64,000 bases of DNA. Source: Caenorhabditis remanei. Its lineage: Eukaryota; Nematoda; Chromadorea; Rhabditida; Rhabditidae. Positions 33,701-44,926 of the stretch are shown here, piece by piece. The translations under genes were made by a program, and so were the position numbers. The stretch lies in the NCBI RefSeq assembly GCF_010183535.1, contig NC_071328.1:3038001-3102000 (forward strand). The letters run 5' to 3'. Under the pieces are notes generated by a model, which had not been told where the DNA came from, did not search any database, and saw nothing but the letters and a program-made list of their open reading frames with translations. How positions within the stretch are numbered: position 1 is the stretch's first letter; each line of letters opens with the position of its first letter.

Positions 33701-36700
33701 CTGAAGATAACAAGAAATTGAGTGAGAAATTCACTGAAATCGGGCAACAATACGAGGAGAGAATGAATGTGATCGATGAGCAGATGAGAAAGAAAGAGAA
33801 ATATTATGAAGAGTTTGGAAAGGCAAAAGATTTGGAAATCAAACTTCTTCAGGTAAAAGACGAGATTGGTGGAAAAAGTCGGCAAAAATACGAAAATTTT
33901 AAGAAATTTTGTGGAAAAATCGCGGAAAAATCAGTATTTCAATGATTTTCCCGGAAATCGACGATTTTCAGTCTGGAAATATCTATTTTAAGTCTTAGAA
34001 CTTGGCATACTTGCAACGGGCCGGGCCGAGGCCCGGCTGAAAAATTTGAACTGAAATTTTGAACGAAAATTTGAATTTTTTGAATTTTTTCCCAAAAATG
34101 TCGAATTTTTGACTATACTTCAGAATTTAATCAAAAGATAGTTATGCATCAAAAAAGTGAAATTTTTAATGTTAAATTTCGTAAATTTGCAAGTATGGAA
34201 CTTGGGTTTTTTCGGTCATTTTCAAGTTTTTCGCTGCAAGACCCATCTGTAAAATTCCATGCACCTTTAACACCGCCCGACGAGTGGTCAGTGATGGCCG
34301 AACTTTTTCTGTTTGGGGTTCTAGGTCAGTCATCAGTAGAGCGCACGAGCCGTATGTTAGCTATCACTCAAAAGAAATAGACGATTTTCAGGAAGAAATT
34401 TATATTTTTAGGTCTGAAAACTTGGTTTTTTTTGGTCATAAATATTCTAAACACGACATTTTTAATGTTTTCTGCTCAAAAATTCACCAATTTTGCTTTA
34501 TTTTGTGGCTCGAACGACGCGACTACGGTAATCTAGGAATATCTTTCAAAATGGTTAAAAAATATGGATTTTCCTTTGATAATGCTCAAAAACCCTGGAA
34601 AAAAAAGCTCAAAACGCGGATTTTCGGTCCGAAAAATGCTGAAAGTGGGATCATGGCCGAACTTTTTCAGTTGTGGGTTTCTAGGCCAGTGGTTTCTGGG
34701 GGGAAAATTTCTTTCAGAGTTTTTGAGTATTATCAAAAGGATGTAGCTATTTTTCTACACATTTTGGAATATATTTCCAGATTTCTGAAATTGCGACGTT
34801 CAAATCACAAAATAAAGGAAAATTGGTGAATTTTTTACCAGAAAACATTAAAAATGTCGTATTTAGAATATTTATGACTAAAAAAAACCAAGTTTTCAGG
34901 CTTAAAAATGGAATTTCTTCCTGAAAATCGTCGATTTCTTTTTAGTGATAGCTAACATACGGCTCGTGCGCTCTACTGATGACTGACCTAGAACCCCAAA
35001 CAGAAAAAGTTCGGCCGTCACCGACCACTCGTCGGGCGGTGTTAAATGTGCATGGAATTTTACAGATGGGTCTTGCAGCGAAAAACTTGAAAAACACTGT
35101 TTTTCAGCTTGGCAGTTCGAAAAGCGAACTGCAAATTACGGTGTTCGCTGTGAGACCCATACGAAAAATTTGCATGTGCCTTTAAGAGTTTTCGAATCAA
35201 ATTCTTAAACAAATTTTGGAAAAATTCGATGAAAATTTTTTAAATCACCGATTTTTTGTGTAAAAATCTAAAATTTTGGGGTTTGCGCTCCACCGAAATA
35301 CCCTTGAAACATGTCTCTTTTTCTCTGCGTCTCTCAATTTCGCACACTATTTTCTCGCGGTTTCGGTAGAGCGCGGTTGTAAGACAATTGTACGGGGCAA
35401 GCACCTCAGAATTGTTGCAAACGCGCTCTACCGTAAATGTAGAACTTTGTGAGGTGTTCGGTGGGGCGCAGTTGTCAAAATTGTCTTTTCGCAGAGAAAA
35501 TATTCAATTTTTTGAAGAAAAATAGTGACAAATTTGAATTTTTTTTTACATTTCGATCGACTTGAAAATGAAAAAAAACTGATTTTCCGTTTTTTTCTAA
35601 TAATTCAGATGCGTGAATAGTTATTCTCTCTCTTGCAGGCGAAACTCGATGCCTCGTCGATTCAAGTGCGTAAAGCTGGAATGGAGAAAGACGAGCTGGC
35701 GAAGATTGTACTGGAAGAGACGGCCCGTGTCGGCGGTGCATTGCAAACGGAGAAGGCGTTGAGGGATCAAGTGATGGAATACTCATCGAAATACTCGGAA
35801 TTGACGAGTTGTCTGGCGAAAAGTAATGAGGCATTCGACAAGTTTAAGAAGGAAATCGATAGAGTCAACACGAAATGTTCACAGATTGAGAAGGAGGGAA
35901 GCTTGTTCAAAAAGAAGTGCGAGCAGGCGAATCAGTAAGTTTAATGAATGAAGAAAGTGCGCTCTAGTGAACATTGGGAGTGGGAAATTTCGAATTTTCA
36001 AGAAAGGAAGGCTGTTGAGTTTAAAGAAGAACTGAGGTCATATCTAGTCTTTTTCAGATGCTAAAAATCGCATCGTTCCCCTGACTCGAAATGAGTTTTG
36101 GTGGAAGAGTTTTCTCACCCCCGGTCGTGTAGTCCTCTCGGACAAGATTTTTACGTCATTTTTTTTTTTTCGTTTTCTCACTTTTTCCAACAAATTTTGC
36201 AGTTTTTTTTTCTATTTCACGCGATATAATCTAAAAAACACGCGACTTTGTTGGAAAACGTGAAGAAACGAGATACTAAAATCTTGTCCGAGAGGACTAC
36301 ACGGCCGCGAGGTAGGAGAACGGCCGGAAATTTTTTTTTAATTTGAAAAAACAGTTAATTTTTCAGTTCGTTTCAAGTAGAAACATTGAGTGGTTTCAAT
36401 TCAACATTCCTTTTCATAATGTGTAAATGCGCTCTGATGAGAAAAAAGTCGAGCGGGAAATTTGAATAATTTTTGGGAATTCATGACATTTCGAAAGATA
36501 CCTAATTCAATCTAATCGACGCAAGAGTTCATAGAAAACTCTGTAGAGATGCAAGCGCGCTCTGTTGTTAGTGTTTAGATTTTTGAGCGGGAAATTCGAA
36601 TTTTCGATTAAAAATTAAAAAATTTCAGTTTTTCGATGGTTTAGGCGGCATTTGTAGTTGCTGGTAGTGTGATTTGTGAAAAAGGTGGTATTTTATGTTT

Positions 36701-37103
36701 TAAAAAATTGGAAAAAAACTGACTTTCTTTTTGAAAAAGCATTTTTTTCACATTAAAATACATTTTTCCCAATTTTCTCGAAAAATACCCGGGTTTCAAT
36801 TAAATTTAGTTTGAAGACCACGAAAAACATTGATATTTCTGAATTTTAACCAAAAATTCAAGTTTGCCGCGCAACGTTCAATAGAGCGCACTTGCAACAC
36901 TCTCTCTCTAAAACCGCTAAATTCAAAAAATTTGCAGAAAAGTGCTCGTTCTCACGATGACAAACCAAGAATACGCCGAGAAGATCGCCTCATCCGAGAA
37001 GAAAATTCAAATGCTCGAGAACTTGTGTCGTGCTCTCCGTAAGGGAGAAGCCGCCTCGCCAGCTCCAGAAGCCACTGTGACGTCATCCGAGAAGACAAAC
37101 TGA
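27751..37103 (+). CDS. Taxilin homologue
   Basis: Coiled-coil protein of the taxilin family, which binds syntaxins and takes part in vesicle traffic in the cytoplasm. Six exons: 27751-27766, 29674-29795, 29840-29899, 33493-33852, 35639-35934 and 36938-37103 (TGA), all in frame, 339 residues. The family signature KLEELCRGLQKANQ lies near residue 78. From about 15 to 310 it is almost continuous heptad coiled coil (KNLKLERAQ-type charged repeats, no Pro), with a second LENLCRALRK motif near 308 and a short Ala/Pro/Ser tail. Vertebrate taxilins are longer at the N-terminus; the conserved core is complete here. Introns 1, 3 and 4 (1.9, 3.6 and 1.8 kb) are packed with repeats. The 3' region to about 37350 is probably UTR. 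Confidence 0.88.
27905..28245. repeat. Inverted repeat arm in taxilin intron 1
   Basis: Reverse complement, with few changes, of 35283-35612 in intron 4. Landmarks are GCGCCCCACCGAA, CACAAAGTTCTACATTT and GCAACAATTCTGAGGTGCTTG. It includes a GCGCTC hairpin (28125-28245). Confidence 0.8.
28246..29673. repeat. Rest of taxilin intron 1: TCTAATTAGA foldback
   Basis: From 28370 (GCGCTCTCAGGCAACTCAATATTAATCTAAT) to 29300 the sequence returns in inverted order (ATTAGATTGATATTGAGTTGCCTGAGCTCC). The inner part holds several AATCTAATTAGA motifs. A further hairpin with GAGAGAGTATCGGCAAGAGAG arms spans 29316-29510. Confidence 0.6.
29900..33492. repeat. Taxilin intron 3: three direct copies of a GCGCTC block
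   Basis: Three related blocks at about 29960-30340, 31680-32160 and 32970-33460 share GCACTTTCTCACA, GAATCTCCTGAGAGAAA, GAGCCAAATTTTGAATTTCGTG and GTACAGTAGAGCGCACTTA. The last two end in a full GCGCTC hairpin. The hAT element 30682-31500 lies between blocks 1 and 2; 32170-32960 is degenerate DNA with single GCGCTC motifs. Confidence 0.7.
30682..31500. mobile_element. hAT-type element, CAGTGTGCTCCACCGG ends
   Basis: Perfect 16-bp ends CAGTGTGCTCCACCGG, with an exact 8-bp target duplication ATTCGAGA at 30674-30681 and 31501-31508. Arms of about 220 bp consist of ACCGGTGAAAACCGG units. The centre (about 30960-31275) is a minisatellite of roughly 17-18-bp units (GGACGTTTTGCAACC and variants) that switches orientation near 31110. 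No transposase; the arginine-rich or NRTFRNR-like frames are repeat artefacts. Confidence 0.88.
34006..34197. mobile_element. hAT-type MITE, CATACTTG family, 192 bp
   Basis: Ends CATACTTGCAACGGGCCGGG and the complement of ATTTGCAAGTATG; exact 8-bp duplication GAACTTGG at 33998-34005 and 34198-34205. It lies in taxilin intron 4, at the edge of a large foldback. Confidence 0.87.
34206..35110. repeat. 900-bp foldback in taxilin intron 4
   Basis: The arms pair from about 34210-34440 to 35095-34870, with landmarks GCTGCAAGACCCATCTGTAA, GACGAGTGGTC and CACGAGCCGTATGTTAGC. The centre near 34655 is less regular. Part of the core (TTTTTCTACACATTTTGGAA) recurs near 43600. Confidence 0.7.
35283..35612. 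repeat. Inverted repeat arm in taxilin intron 4
   Basis: Partner of 27905-28245. It ends only about 25 bases before exon 5 of taxilin (35639). Confidence 0.8.
35935..36937. repeat. Taxilin intron 5
   Basis: Contains a foldback at about 36130-36310 (GTCCTCTCGGACAAGATTTT and its complement) related to sequence at 4680-4720, plus scattered GCGCTCT motifs. Confidence 0.5.
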
Positions 37104-38639
37104 ACCAAAGTTTCAATTCATGAATCTGAAACTACTTCTAGCTGGTCCAGGATCTCGTGTATATAATTATTATCCCCAATCTGATATAATTCTTCCTTGT
37201 TGCATTCTAAATCCATCTATTTGTGTAATCTCTCTCTGTTTCTCTTCGCCACGTTTCTTCTTTTGCTCCGTTCCCCCTCCCTTTTTTCAGATATAACCAA
37301 TCTTAATCCCCAATTCTTGAACCATTAAGTAATTTATTGGACGTATTATAATATATGAAAAATGATTTGTTTAGAAAAGCTTTGAGACCACCAATCCTAT
37401 TATTTTAAACAATATGCCAGACCCAGATGCATGGTGTTTTTTTCGATTTTTAGGATTTTTAGGATTCCAGAGGACATCTGGACGCTTGGGAGACACAGAA
37501 CGGTACGTCTTATTGTCCCGATATTATCGATTTTAGGTATGTTTTTTTTTCTGGTAGATCAAATTCAGATCTACAGTTTAGAAGTTGACAACTTTTTTGT
37601 AGGATTCCTCCCTGAGAAGATACGGTACCGAGACTTTTCAGGGTGTTGCTCGATGCTCAGAAAATTTCCATTTTTATTAGTTTTACATTTTTCTGGTAGA
37701 TCAAATCTGGATCTCCATTTTTGTAGTTCACAACTTTTTGATAGCTCCGCCCACTTTTGAAATACGCGCTTTTAAACGCTCTCGCTTCTCTGCGTCTCTC
37801 CTCCCCAGGTGCCTATCTTTAAAGGCGCATATCTCAAAAGTGGGGGGAGCTATCAAAAAGTTGTCAACTACAAAAATGTAGGCTTGTTTTAGTTCTATAA
37901 CATATCAAAACCATGAAAACCTGGGGTTACTCGTTAGATCGTGACGGTTATTCAAGTTTATTTAAAAAACTTGAAAAATTTGGCAAAATTAGTGAAAATT
38001 AGGCTTATTTTGACAGCCGTTAATGATCTCATTTCACAACCGATCGTAACAAATTTAAATCAGTTGTGTAGATCAAACTTAGTTCTACATTTTTCTAGTT
38101 GACAACTTTTTGATAGCTATTCACGTTTTTGAGTTATGGGCGCTCAAAGTTGAGAGACACAGCCCTCCTCGTTTTGCACACTCTCTCGCCTCTAATATTT
38201 AAAGGCGCATATCTCAAAAGTGGGCGGAGCTATCAAAAAATTGTCAACTACAAAAAAGTAGTCTTGATTCAGTTCTAAAACATATCAAAACCGTGAAAAC
38301 CTGGGGTTACTCGTTAGATCGAGAAACGGGTTCTCATAATTACAACAGTTTACTAGATCACCTGTCTTGCGCCTTTGAAGATTGCAACCTGAAAGCGAGA
38401 GTTTTCTTTTCTAAAATTTCAATATCTTCTTCATTATCTTCTTCCTGACTTACATACTTCGCATTCTTTGCATTTCCGTGAAAAACTGCTCAAAGTGGGC
38501 GGGACTTATTTCCGACAGATCGCACGTCTGTCAGTGTATTTCGTCGGAATGTACCCTTCCTCAATTATATCTTTTCTGACAACTGTCAAGAAACAACAAC
38601 TTCTGGATATTTTCATGAATTCCGATATCAGCACGGGGC

Positions 38640-38764
38640 ACACTTCTTGCAACCGCGCTCTACCGAAACCTTAAGTGCAAAATTGAGAGACTCAGAGAAA
38701 AAGAGACATTTTTCAAGAGCATTTCGGTGGAGCGCAGTTGTAAGACATGTGCCGAGCTAATATA
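38640..38764. repeat. GCGCTC hairpin repeat
   Basis: Arms GGCACACTTCTTGCAACCGC and TTGTAAGACATGTGCC, with the AGACTCAGAGAAAAAGAGACA core typical of this family. Confidence 0.7.
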
Positions 38765-39020
38765 TTACCGTAAATACTGTTTTATAATGGCAGACCGTTA
38801 TTTTTTGCAACTGTCTCCCTGAGAAATTTTGTGGTTTCAAAAAATCTTTTTTGGACGTTTTTGGGCGTTTCATTTGTAAAAACGTTAATTTTAGGAGTCT
38901 TGAAAATGCTCATTTTTGCACTGAGAAGCCAGAAAAAGGCAAATAATTTTTTCCCCGAGATCGTTCTGCAAAAACAGAATACAGATTTGAAATCAGCGCA
39001 TAATTTCCGTTCTAGTGATA

Positions 39021-39439
39021 TACCGTAAAAACTGTAATAGAAGCGCCCCTTTATTAGAGGCGCCCCTCTAATAGAGGCGCACCCTCAAAGCCGCTTTGAA
39101 TAATAGTGGCGCACCCTCTAATAGAGGCGCCCCCCCTAATATGCTTAAAATATTTTTTCTGGATTTCAATCATTATTTTTCAAAGTTCGTGAAAAAAACA
39201 AAAAGAAACCCTTTTTTTGTTCGAAGTACTGCAAATTTTGGGGTGTTTGTGTAATTTTGTCAGAGAAACTGTTAGTTTGGTTGAAAATTGATGACTTCAA
39301 AGTTTAAAAAAATAGCCAAACGAACAGGTAGAAAAATAGAGGCGCCCCTCTATTAGAGGCGCCCCTGTAATAGAGGCGCACTTTCGGAAGGGGGTTGAAA
39401 AATAGAGGCGCATGCGCCTATATTACAGTTTTTACGGTA
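39021..39439. mobile_element. TACCGTAAAAACTG MITE with GGCGCC core
   Basis: Ends TACCGTAAAAACTGTAATAG and the complement of TATTACAGTTTTTACGGTA, flanked by TA-rich bases (target probably TA). The core has AATAGAGGCGCCCC repeats. Related ends occur at 38764, 39610-39630 and in the element at 44927-45405. Confidence 0.65.
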
Positions 39440-39639
39440 TATCTCGACCTGTAACTCCAACTCGACTCGGGATCCTTCCCTAGTTAGCAAAAAACTTTTC
39501 TAGTCATTCTGTTTGCTATTGTACATAAATGCTGTTCTAATTACCACCCGATTTTAATCAGAATCATCGAAAAAACCAACGGAGGGTGGGGGGGGGGGGG
39601 GTGTGCCGTTCTATTACAGTCTTTACGGTAAATACACGT

Positions 39640-40210
39640 CATTTGGCAAAAAATTTACACACATTCTTAAAACCATCCAAAATGCCTGAGCAAAAGCTTA
39701 GAAAGTTCTCTGGCTATTCAGAATGCCCAGAAATTTACTTTAGTAATTTTGCATGTTTTTGAATTTTGAAAAGTATCTCAAAATCCGGCAATGTTCGAAG
39801 TCCCTTGGATCCTATGAAGGCTGTTTTGTCTCACCAGAGATTCTTATTTTCCAATTTCGGTTTTATTAGGAAAACAGTGATGGACTCCCATAAATCCATC
39901 GTCCAACTTCCTCATTTCTCTAACAGCTACCATCATTTATCAATCACGCCTTCCGCAATTTTGTGTCGCTCAGGATGACCAAATTTAATTAAAGTGGTTT
40001 ACATTTTATGCATCACCTTTCTCAACAGGACATAACAGAATCGGCACCGAGACGTTTCGCTGCCATGAGAGGGCGTTTGCATTTCTTTTCTTTTTAGAAG
40101 AATCAGAACGCCTTTTTTTTCAATTTGAACGATTATTCGATGAACAAAATGAACTCATTTGAGAAAAGTCAAAAATAAATTGAATTTTTGCAAAAAATGC
40201 AAACGTGCTC
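39640..40210. other. Intergenic DNA, nothing recognised
   Basis: No coding frame or repeat structure could be supported. Confidence 0.4.
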
Positions 40211-40214
40211 CATT

Positions 40215-40400
40215 CGAACTAGAGTTCTATTTTGTAACAGTTCTATTATGTAGCAGTTCAATTGTGTTCAGTTCTATTTTGTCGAGTTCTGTTTTGTAGC
40301 AGTTCCATTTTTTCGTAGTTCCACTTTGTTCAGTTCTATATTTTCCTGTTCTATATTTTCACAGTTTTATTTTGTCGCAGTTCTATTCTTCCGAGTTCTA
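40215..40400. repeat. Degenerate CAGTTCTATTTTGT minisatellite
   Basis: About ten imperfect units of GTTCTATTTTGT(A/C)GCA with small length changes. Confidence 0.65.
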
Positions 40401-40529
40401 AACTCAAATACCCCCAACAGTTTTTTGTTGCAGAAGTAGCATCACTTTCTGGACTTTTAAACTATGGTTGCTCAGCAAGTTCTACCAGAAAAACAGTTTT
40501 TAGTTGTTTTCAAAAAGAAAAACACATTT

Positions 40530-40947
40530 TTGTCTAAAGGTAGCCGTTTTTAGTTAGAATCGTCCAACTTTGAGATTGTGTCATGGTAATACTGATTGTC
40601 CCATCAAGTAGATTTTAATGAATTATACAGATCAAAAGAAGGTCTCCATTTTTGTAGTTGACAACTCTTTTGTACGGACACTCCCTAGAGAGTTATGGTC
40701 ATTTTAAGGGGACAGCTCAAAAATCACACTACTGAAATGGGACGGGACACTACTTTGATGATATGTAACTTGCTAGAGAGTGTTCGTACAAAAAAGTTGT
40801 CAACTACAAAAATGGAGTTCTACTTTTGATCTGTATAATTCATTAAAAATTTACTTGATGGTACAATCAGTATTACCATGACACACTCTCAAAGTTGGAC
40901 GATTTCAACTAAAAACGGCCAAAGTCCGTATTCTTTTGACCGGTACT
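40530..40947. mobile_element. Mariner-like MITE, left end truncated
   Basis: The right end GACCGGTACTG-TA is normal; mirror arms carry CCAACTTTGAGATTGTGTCA and TTGTAGTTGACAACTC. The left CAGTACC end is missing. Confidence 0.6.
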
Positions 40948-41032
40948 GTAGATTCTCAGTACACCAACTCCTATTCTTACTGTACTTACATTTTTTCTCT
41001 CATTTTTTCCAATTTCAAAAATTCAATTCTGC

Positions 41033-41402
41033 ACCGGGCCGAAACGGCCCGACATGGGCCGGCGGGTAACTCGCTTCAACCTCAATACTATGGGATGAAA
41101 AATATACCAAAATGTAGATCTCGGCGAGTTCTATGTCTGTGACCTACTGCGGGCCGGCTGACTATTCGTTAATTTGCCGCGGGTGTCGGGAAAAAGTGCC
41201 GAAAAACGCAAAAATGGCCAAAAAAGCCATTCTAGCCTGGCCCGCTGCACATTAACGAATAGCCATCAGGCGCGTATTATATCAGTGACATAGAACTCGT
41301 CGAGATCTACATTTTGGTATATTTTTCAGCTCATAATATTGCGTTTAACGCAAGTTACGCGCAGGCCCGTGTCGGCTCGTTTCGGCCCGGTTTGCAAGTA
41401 TG
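41033..41402. mobile_element. CATACTTG-family palindromic MITE, left end damaged
   Basis: Has the CGGGCCGAAACGGCCCG subterminal block, the GTAGATCTCGGCGAG palindrome and a normal right end GGTTTGCAAGTATG. No 8-bp duplication can be found because the left end is altered. Confidence 0.65.
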
Positions 41403-42014
41403 GTTGTAATTATGAGAACCCGTGTCACGATCTAACGAGTAACCCCAGGTTTTCATGGTTTTGATATGTTATAGAACTAAAACAGGACTACATTTTTGTA
41501 GTTGACAACTTTTTGATAGCTCCGCCCACTTTCGAGATATGCGCCTTTAAAGATAGGCACCTGGGAGGCAAGACGCAGAGAAGCGAGAGCGTTTAAAGGC
41601 GCATATCTCAAAAGTGGGCGGAGCTATCAAAAAGTTGTCAACTATAAAAATGGAGATTCAGATTTGATCTACCAAAAAATGTAAAGCCAATAAAAATGGA
41701 AATCTTCTGAGCACCGAACGACACCCTGAAAAGTCTCGGTACCGTATCTTCTCAGAGAGGAATCCTACAAAAAAGTTGTCAACTACTAAACTGTAGATCT
41801 GAATTTGATCTACCAGAAAAAAAAACATAAAATCGATAATATCGGGACAATAAGAAGTACCGTTCTGTGTCTCCCAAGCGTCCAGATGTCCTCTGGAATC
41901 CGAAAGATCGAAAAACACCATACATCTGGCTCTTTTGCTCATCTTGGGGTTCCATCCAAAATTTCAGCTTCATGTACATATTATAGATTCTCCTCATTTA
42001 TCCAACTTCTCACT

Positions 42015-42039
42015 CCCCCCCCCCCCCCCCCCCCCCCCC
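42015..42039. repeat. Run of 25 C
   Basis: Uninterrupted cytosine run. Similar G or C runs lie at 39588-39601 (14), 42643-42655 (13), 42669-42681 (13), 46091-46101 (11) and 56853-56862 (10). Exact lengths may reflect sequencing error. Confidence 0.75.
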
Positions 42040-42480
42040 AAAAAAATGTGTCGTTCCAACTCGTCCGTTTCCTCTTTATATATATCCGGATGTCCATCAT
42101 CTCTGTCAGTGCAAAGAGAGAAATCCTCTCGGAAAGAAACTGCGAAGGAGAAGCGACGTCAAAAAAGTGATATGAATAGTGTAATTGTGTGAGGAGTCTC
42201 TCGGAGAGAGAAGAAGAGGAAGAAGAAGCAAAAAAAGAAAGCAGTTTGAGAGGGGCGGAACGAAAAAAAGAAAGAAGCAATGCTCTTCTTCTCTCACTTT
42301 TTTTCTTCTTTTCCTTCTTCTTCTCCATCAGATCCAGAGAGATTAGGGGGGACACACAACCAAACTCTTCTTCTTCTTCTTTTCACAGCTCATTTCTCTG
42401 ACTACCACCCTCTTCTCTGCGTCTCCACTCTCTCTCCAAGGAGCCGGGCGCCAGACTCCGCCCCTCCCCCTCCCGCCACT
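42040..42480 (+). promoter_or_regulatory. GA/CT-rich island, possible distal jph-1 promoter or first exon
   Basis: A Ser-rich open frame starts at 42046 (MCRSNSSVSSLYISG, 48 codons) and is followed by GAGAGAAGAAGAGGAAG and CTTCTTCTTTTC tracts typical of nematode 5' regions. Whether it belongs to jph-1 is not shown; see findings. Confidence 0.3.
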
Positions 42481-42754
42481 TGAGTCACGGTGATTCCCGC
42501 TTTTTTCTTCCTTTCTTTCTTTTTGTTATGCGACGTCTTCTTTTTTCGCTCTATTGACACTTTTTTTGGGAACTTTTCTTCCTTTGAGTGTTTGTCAATA
42601 GAGCGTCTTTGTATATAGTATCTGGTTTCGGACTAATTAAGCGGGGGGGGGGGGGTCAAGTTTAGTCTGGGGGGGGGGGGGAATTTTTCGGACTTGGCGG
42701 TAGTGATTTATCATGCTCTAATTCAAATTTTTCGGGAATTTCGGTAGAGCGTAG

Positions 42755-43075
42755 TTGCATGATACTTTCATGAGAAACTGGAAAGTTTTACAAGGGAATT
42801 CTTTGGAGACGCCACTTTCAAACGATCTATAAACTTGGTTATAGGTATTTTCGACTACGGGAGTCCATTTCTGCAGTCAAAACCTGCTAAATATCTCTGC
42901 GAGCCGAGTTATAAGCTCTCAAACTTTTCACGTGGAATTCCAAATCGACAAGTAGTATACGCAAGATATTCTCTTTTTTGGGACGTAAGAGCACAGATAA
43001 ACCCTTAACCATAGGAAATGTTTGAGAGCTCATAACTCGGCTCTCATCGTCTCCAAAGAATTCCCTTGTAAGAGA
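42755..43075. repeat. Foldback related to 58741-59180
   Basis: Contains CTTTGGAGACGCCACTTTCAAACGA, AGTCAAAACCTGCTAAATAT and CTCGGCTC..GAGAGC arms in both orientations. Confidence 0.6.
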
Positions 43076-43717
43076 GCTAAAATTTTGTGAATGAAAACAA
43101 CTTCACCTGTTTCAGCGAATTATCTTTGTTCTTGTGGGGAATTCTAATCAGATGTGTTTGTGTGAAATCAAAAAAACCCGATAAACCCGATAAACCTCAC
43201 AAAAAAACAATTGAGATACGTTTCAAAATACGTTTTTTTCACGACGATGCTTCTGCTTTTCTACTTTTATTTTTCCCGCTTTCCAGCTTCCAAAATTACT
43301 TGAAAATTTCTAAGACACTCTGAAAACAAAAAAGAAACGACAAAAACGATATTTCATAGCCGTGGCAGACATCTCGAAGCTCCGCCTACTTAATGTAGCA
43401 ATGACTATATGAAAAAGAGGGCGGAGCTTCATAATAGCCTTTAATTTTATCTCTGGTTTTCTTGAAAAAAAAGCTTAAAGAGCGGACGGGTGGAAGAACT
43501 TCCCGTGGCCTAAAATTTCAAAAACGAAAGTTCCGCCAGCAGTGACCAATTTTGACAATTTTCGGGGCTGAAAATTGTGGATCGGGAGGATTTTTGAGTA
43601 TTTTCCAAAAAAATGTCCATATTTTTCTACGCATTTTGAAACATATTATAAGATTACCGTAATTCTATAAAATATAGAAATTGCGAAATTTTATAGCGGG
43701 TTTTACCTGAAAAATAG

Positions 43718-44430
43718 CATAGCTGTCAAGGCCCGTCTTCAAAAAATGACCCTTTTTTGGCAAATACTCATTTACTACCTACTCATTTACTACCAATTGC
43801 TCATTTACTACCTTACTCATTTACTACTTCAACTCATTTACTACCATTTACTCATTTACTACCATTTACTCATTTACTACCGTTTGCTCATTTACTACTT
43901 TGACTCATTTACTACTTTTTACTCATTTACTACTTCACTTTTCACCACTCTCTTAGGCTTAGGTTTCTTAGAAATTCGGCAAACAATTGACAAATACGAT
44001 GAATAACCGTATTCGTCAATTTTTTCCAAATTTCTAAGAAACCTAAGCCTAAGAGAATGGTGAAAAGGGAATCCCAGCATATCGCTCTAAAGTAGTAAAT
44101 GAGTAAAAAGTAGTAAATGAGTCAAAGTAGTAAATGAGCAAACGGTAGTAAATGAGTAAATGGTAGTAAAAGAGTAATGGTAGTAAATCAGCAATTGATA
44201 GTAAATGAGCAGGTAGTAAATGAGTATTTGCCCCTTTTTTTCGAATTTTTTTTCGAATTTTTTTTTTCAATTTTTCATCGAAAATGTGACCATTTTTGAC
44301 TATTTTTTAGAATTTCTTCTAATTCTGAATCATAGTCGAAAATTTGACTTTTTTGCGAAAAAATTCAAAAAAATTCAAAAAATTTGAAAATTTGAATTTC
44401 GCGCCAATTTGCCCGGGTCTTAAAACTATG
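43718..44430. mobile_element. hAT-type element, CATAGCTG variant, carrying a satellite palindrome
   Basis: Ends CATAGCTGTCAAGGCCCG and the complement of GGGTCTTAAAACTATG; exact 8-bp duplication AAAAATAG at 43710-43717 and 44431-44438. The middle (about 43765-44235) is an unrelated palindrome of CTCATTTACTAC tandem units. Confidence 0.82.
43765..44235. repeat. CTCATTTACTAC tandem palindrome with TTAGGC centre
   Basis: About ten units of (ACTCATTTACTACC) in the left arm and their complement in the right arm, around an inner hairpin (43965-44055) that carries CTTAGGCTTAGG and AATTTCTAAGAAACC. TTAGGC is the nematode telomere unit, here in fewer than two copies. Confidence 0.75.
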
Positions 44431-44569
44431 AAAAATAGAATTTTCTTAATCGATTGAAACACGAAATCATCTTAAAATTCATTGTCATTCGTTAAAAAAT
44501 CAGGCGGAATTGTACATATTCTTGCAGTTTAAGTTCCACCGACGATTCCCTGCCGCACTTGCGTTTCAG

Positions 44570-44781
44570 CATACCTGCAAAATATCGGCCCGGCCCGGCT
44601 CGGCCCGCCGGCCTTTGAAATTTTCATCAAAAATATTCAAAAATCCCATGTAAACTTGAGTTTTATCGACATGCAAAAACACAGTCGAAAATTCGACTTT
44701 TTTGCGAAAAAATCAAAAAAAATTTCAAAAAAATTCAAATTTTCAAATTTTTGTACTGTGACCCGAGCCGTTGCAAGTATG
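44570..44781. mobile_element. hAT-type MITE, CATACTTG family
   Basis: Ends CATACCTGCAAAATATCGG and the complement of CCGTTGCAAGTATG; exact 8-bp duplication CGTTTCAG at 44562-44569 and 44782-44789. The interior is CGGCCCGGCCCGG and AAAAATTC-rich. Confidence 0.85.
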
Positions 44782-44926
44782 CGTTTCAGCCCTTTAAAAA
44801 GATGTTGCGGAAACTTAATTTTTTTTGTTAATATTACAATATGAAAACATCAAAACAGACCATTTCTTTAAAGCCAGATCAAGCCTGTTCCAAACATCCC
44901 AGGGACGCTCATGACCAATATTTACC

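Larger units (their letters stand above)
37430..41925. repeat. Distant inverted repeat arms
   Basis: 37430-37960 is the reverse complement of 41405-41925. Shared landmarks are CAGAGGACATCTGGACGCTTG, AAGATACGGTACCGAGACTT, the TTGTAGTTGACAAC motif and CTGGGGTTACTCGTTAGATC. A further related copy covers 38040-38330. The 3.5 kb between the arms holds other repeats and no gene. Confidence 0.7.

Noticed and set aside
34284..34829. 181-codon open frame in taxilin intron 4
   Set aside because: It lies over a large foldback and has mirrored counterparts on the other strand.
43965..44055. Internal telomere tract
   Set aside because: Fewer than two TTAGGC units; far too short to call.
43765..44235. 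CRISPR-like array
   Set aside because: Units are direct tandem repeats with 0-4 bp between them and mirrored arms, in a eukaryotic genome; no spacers.
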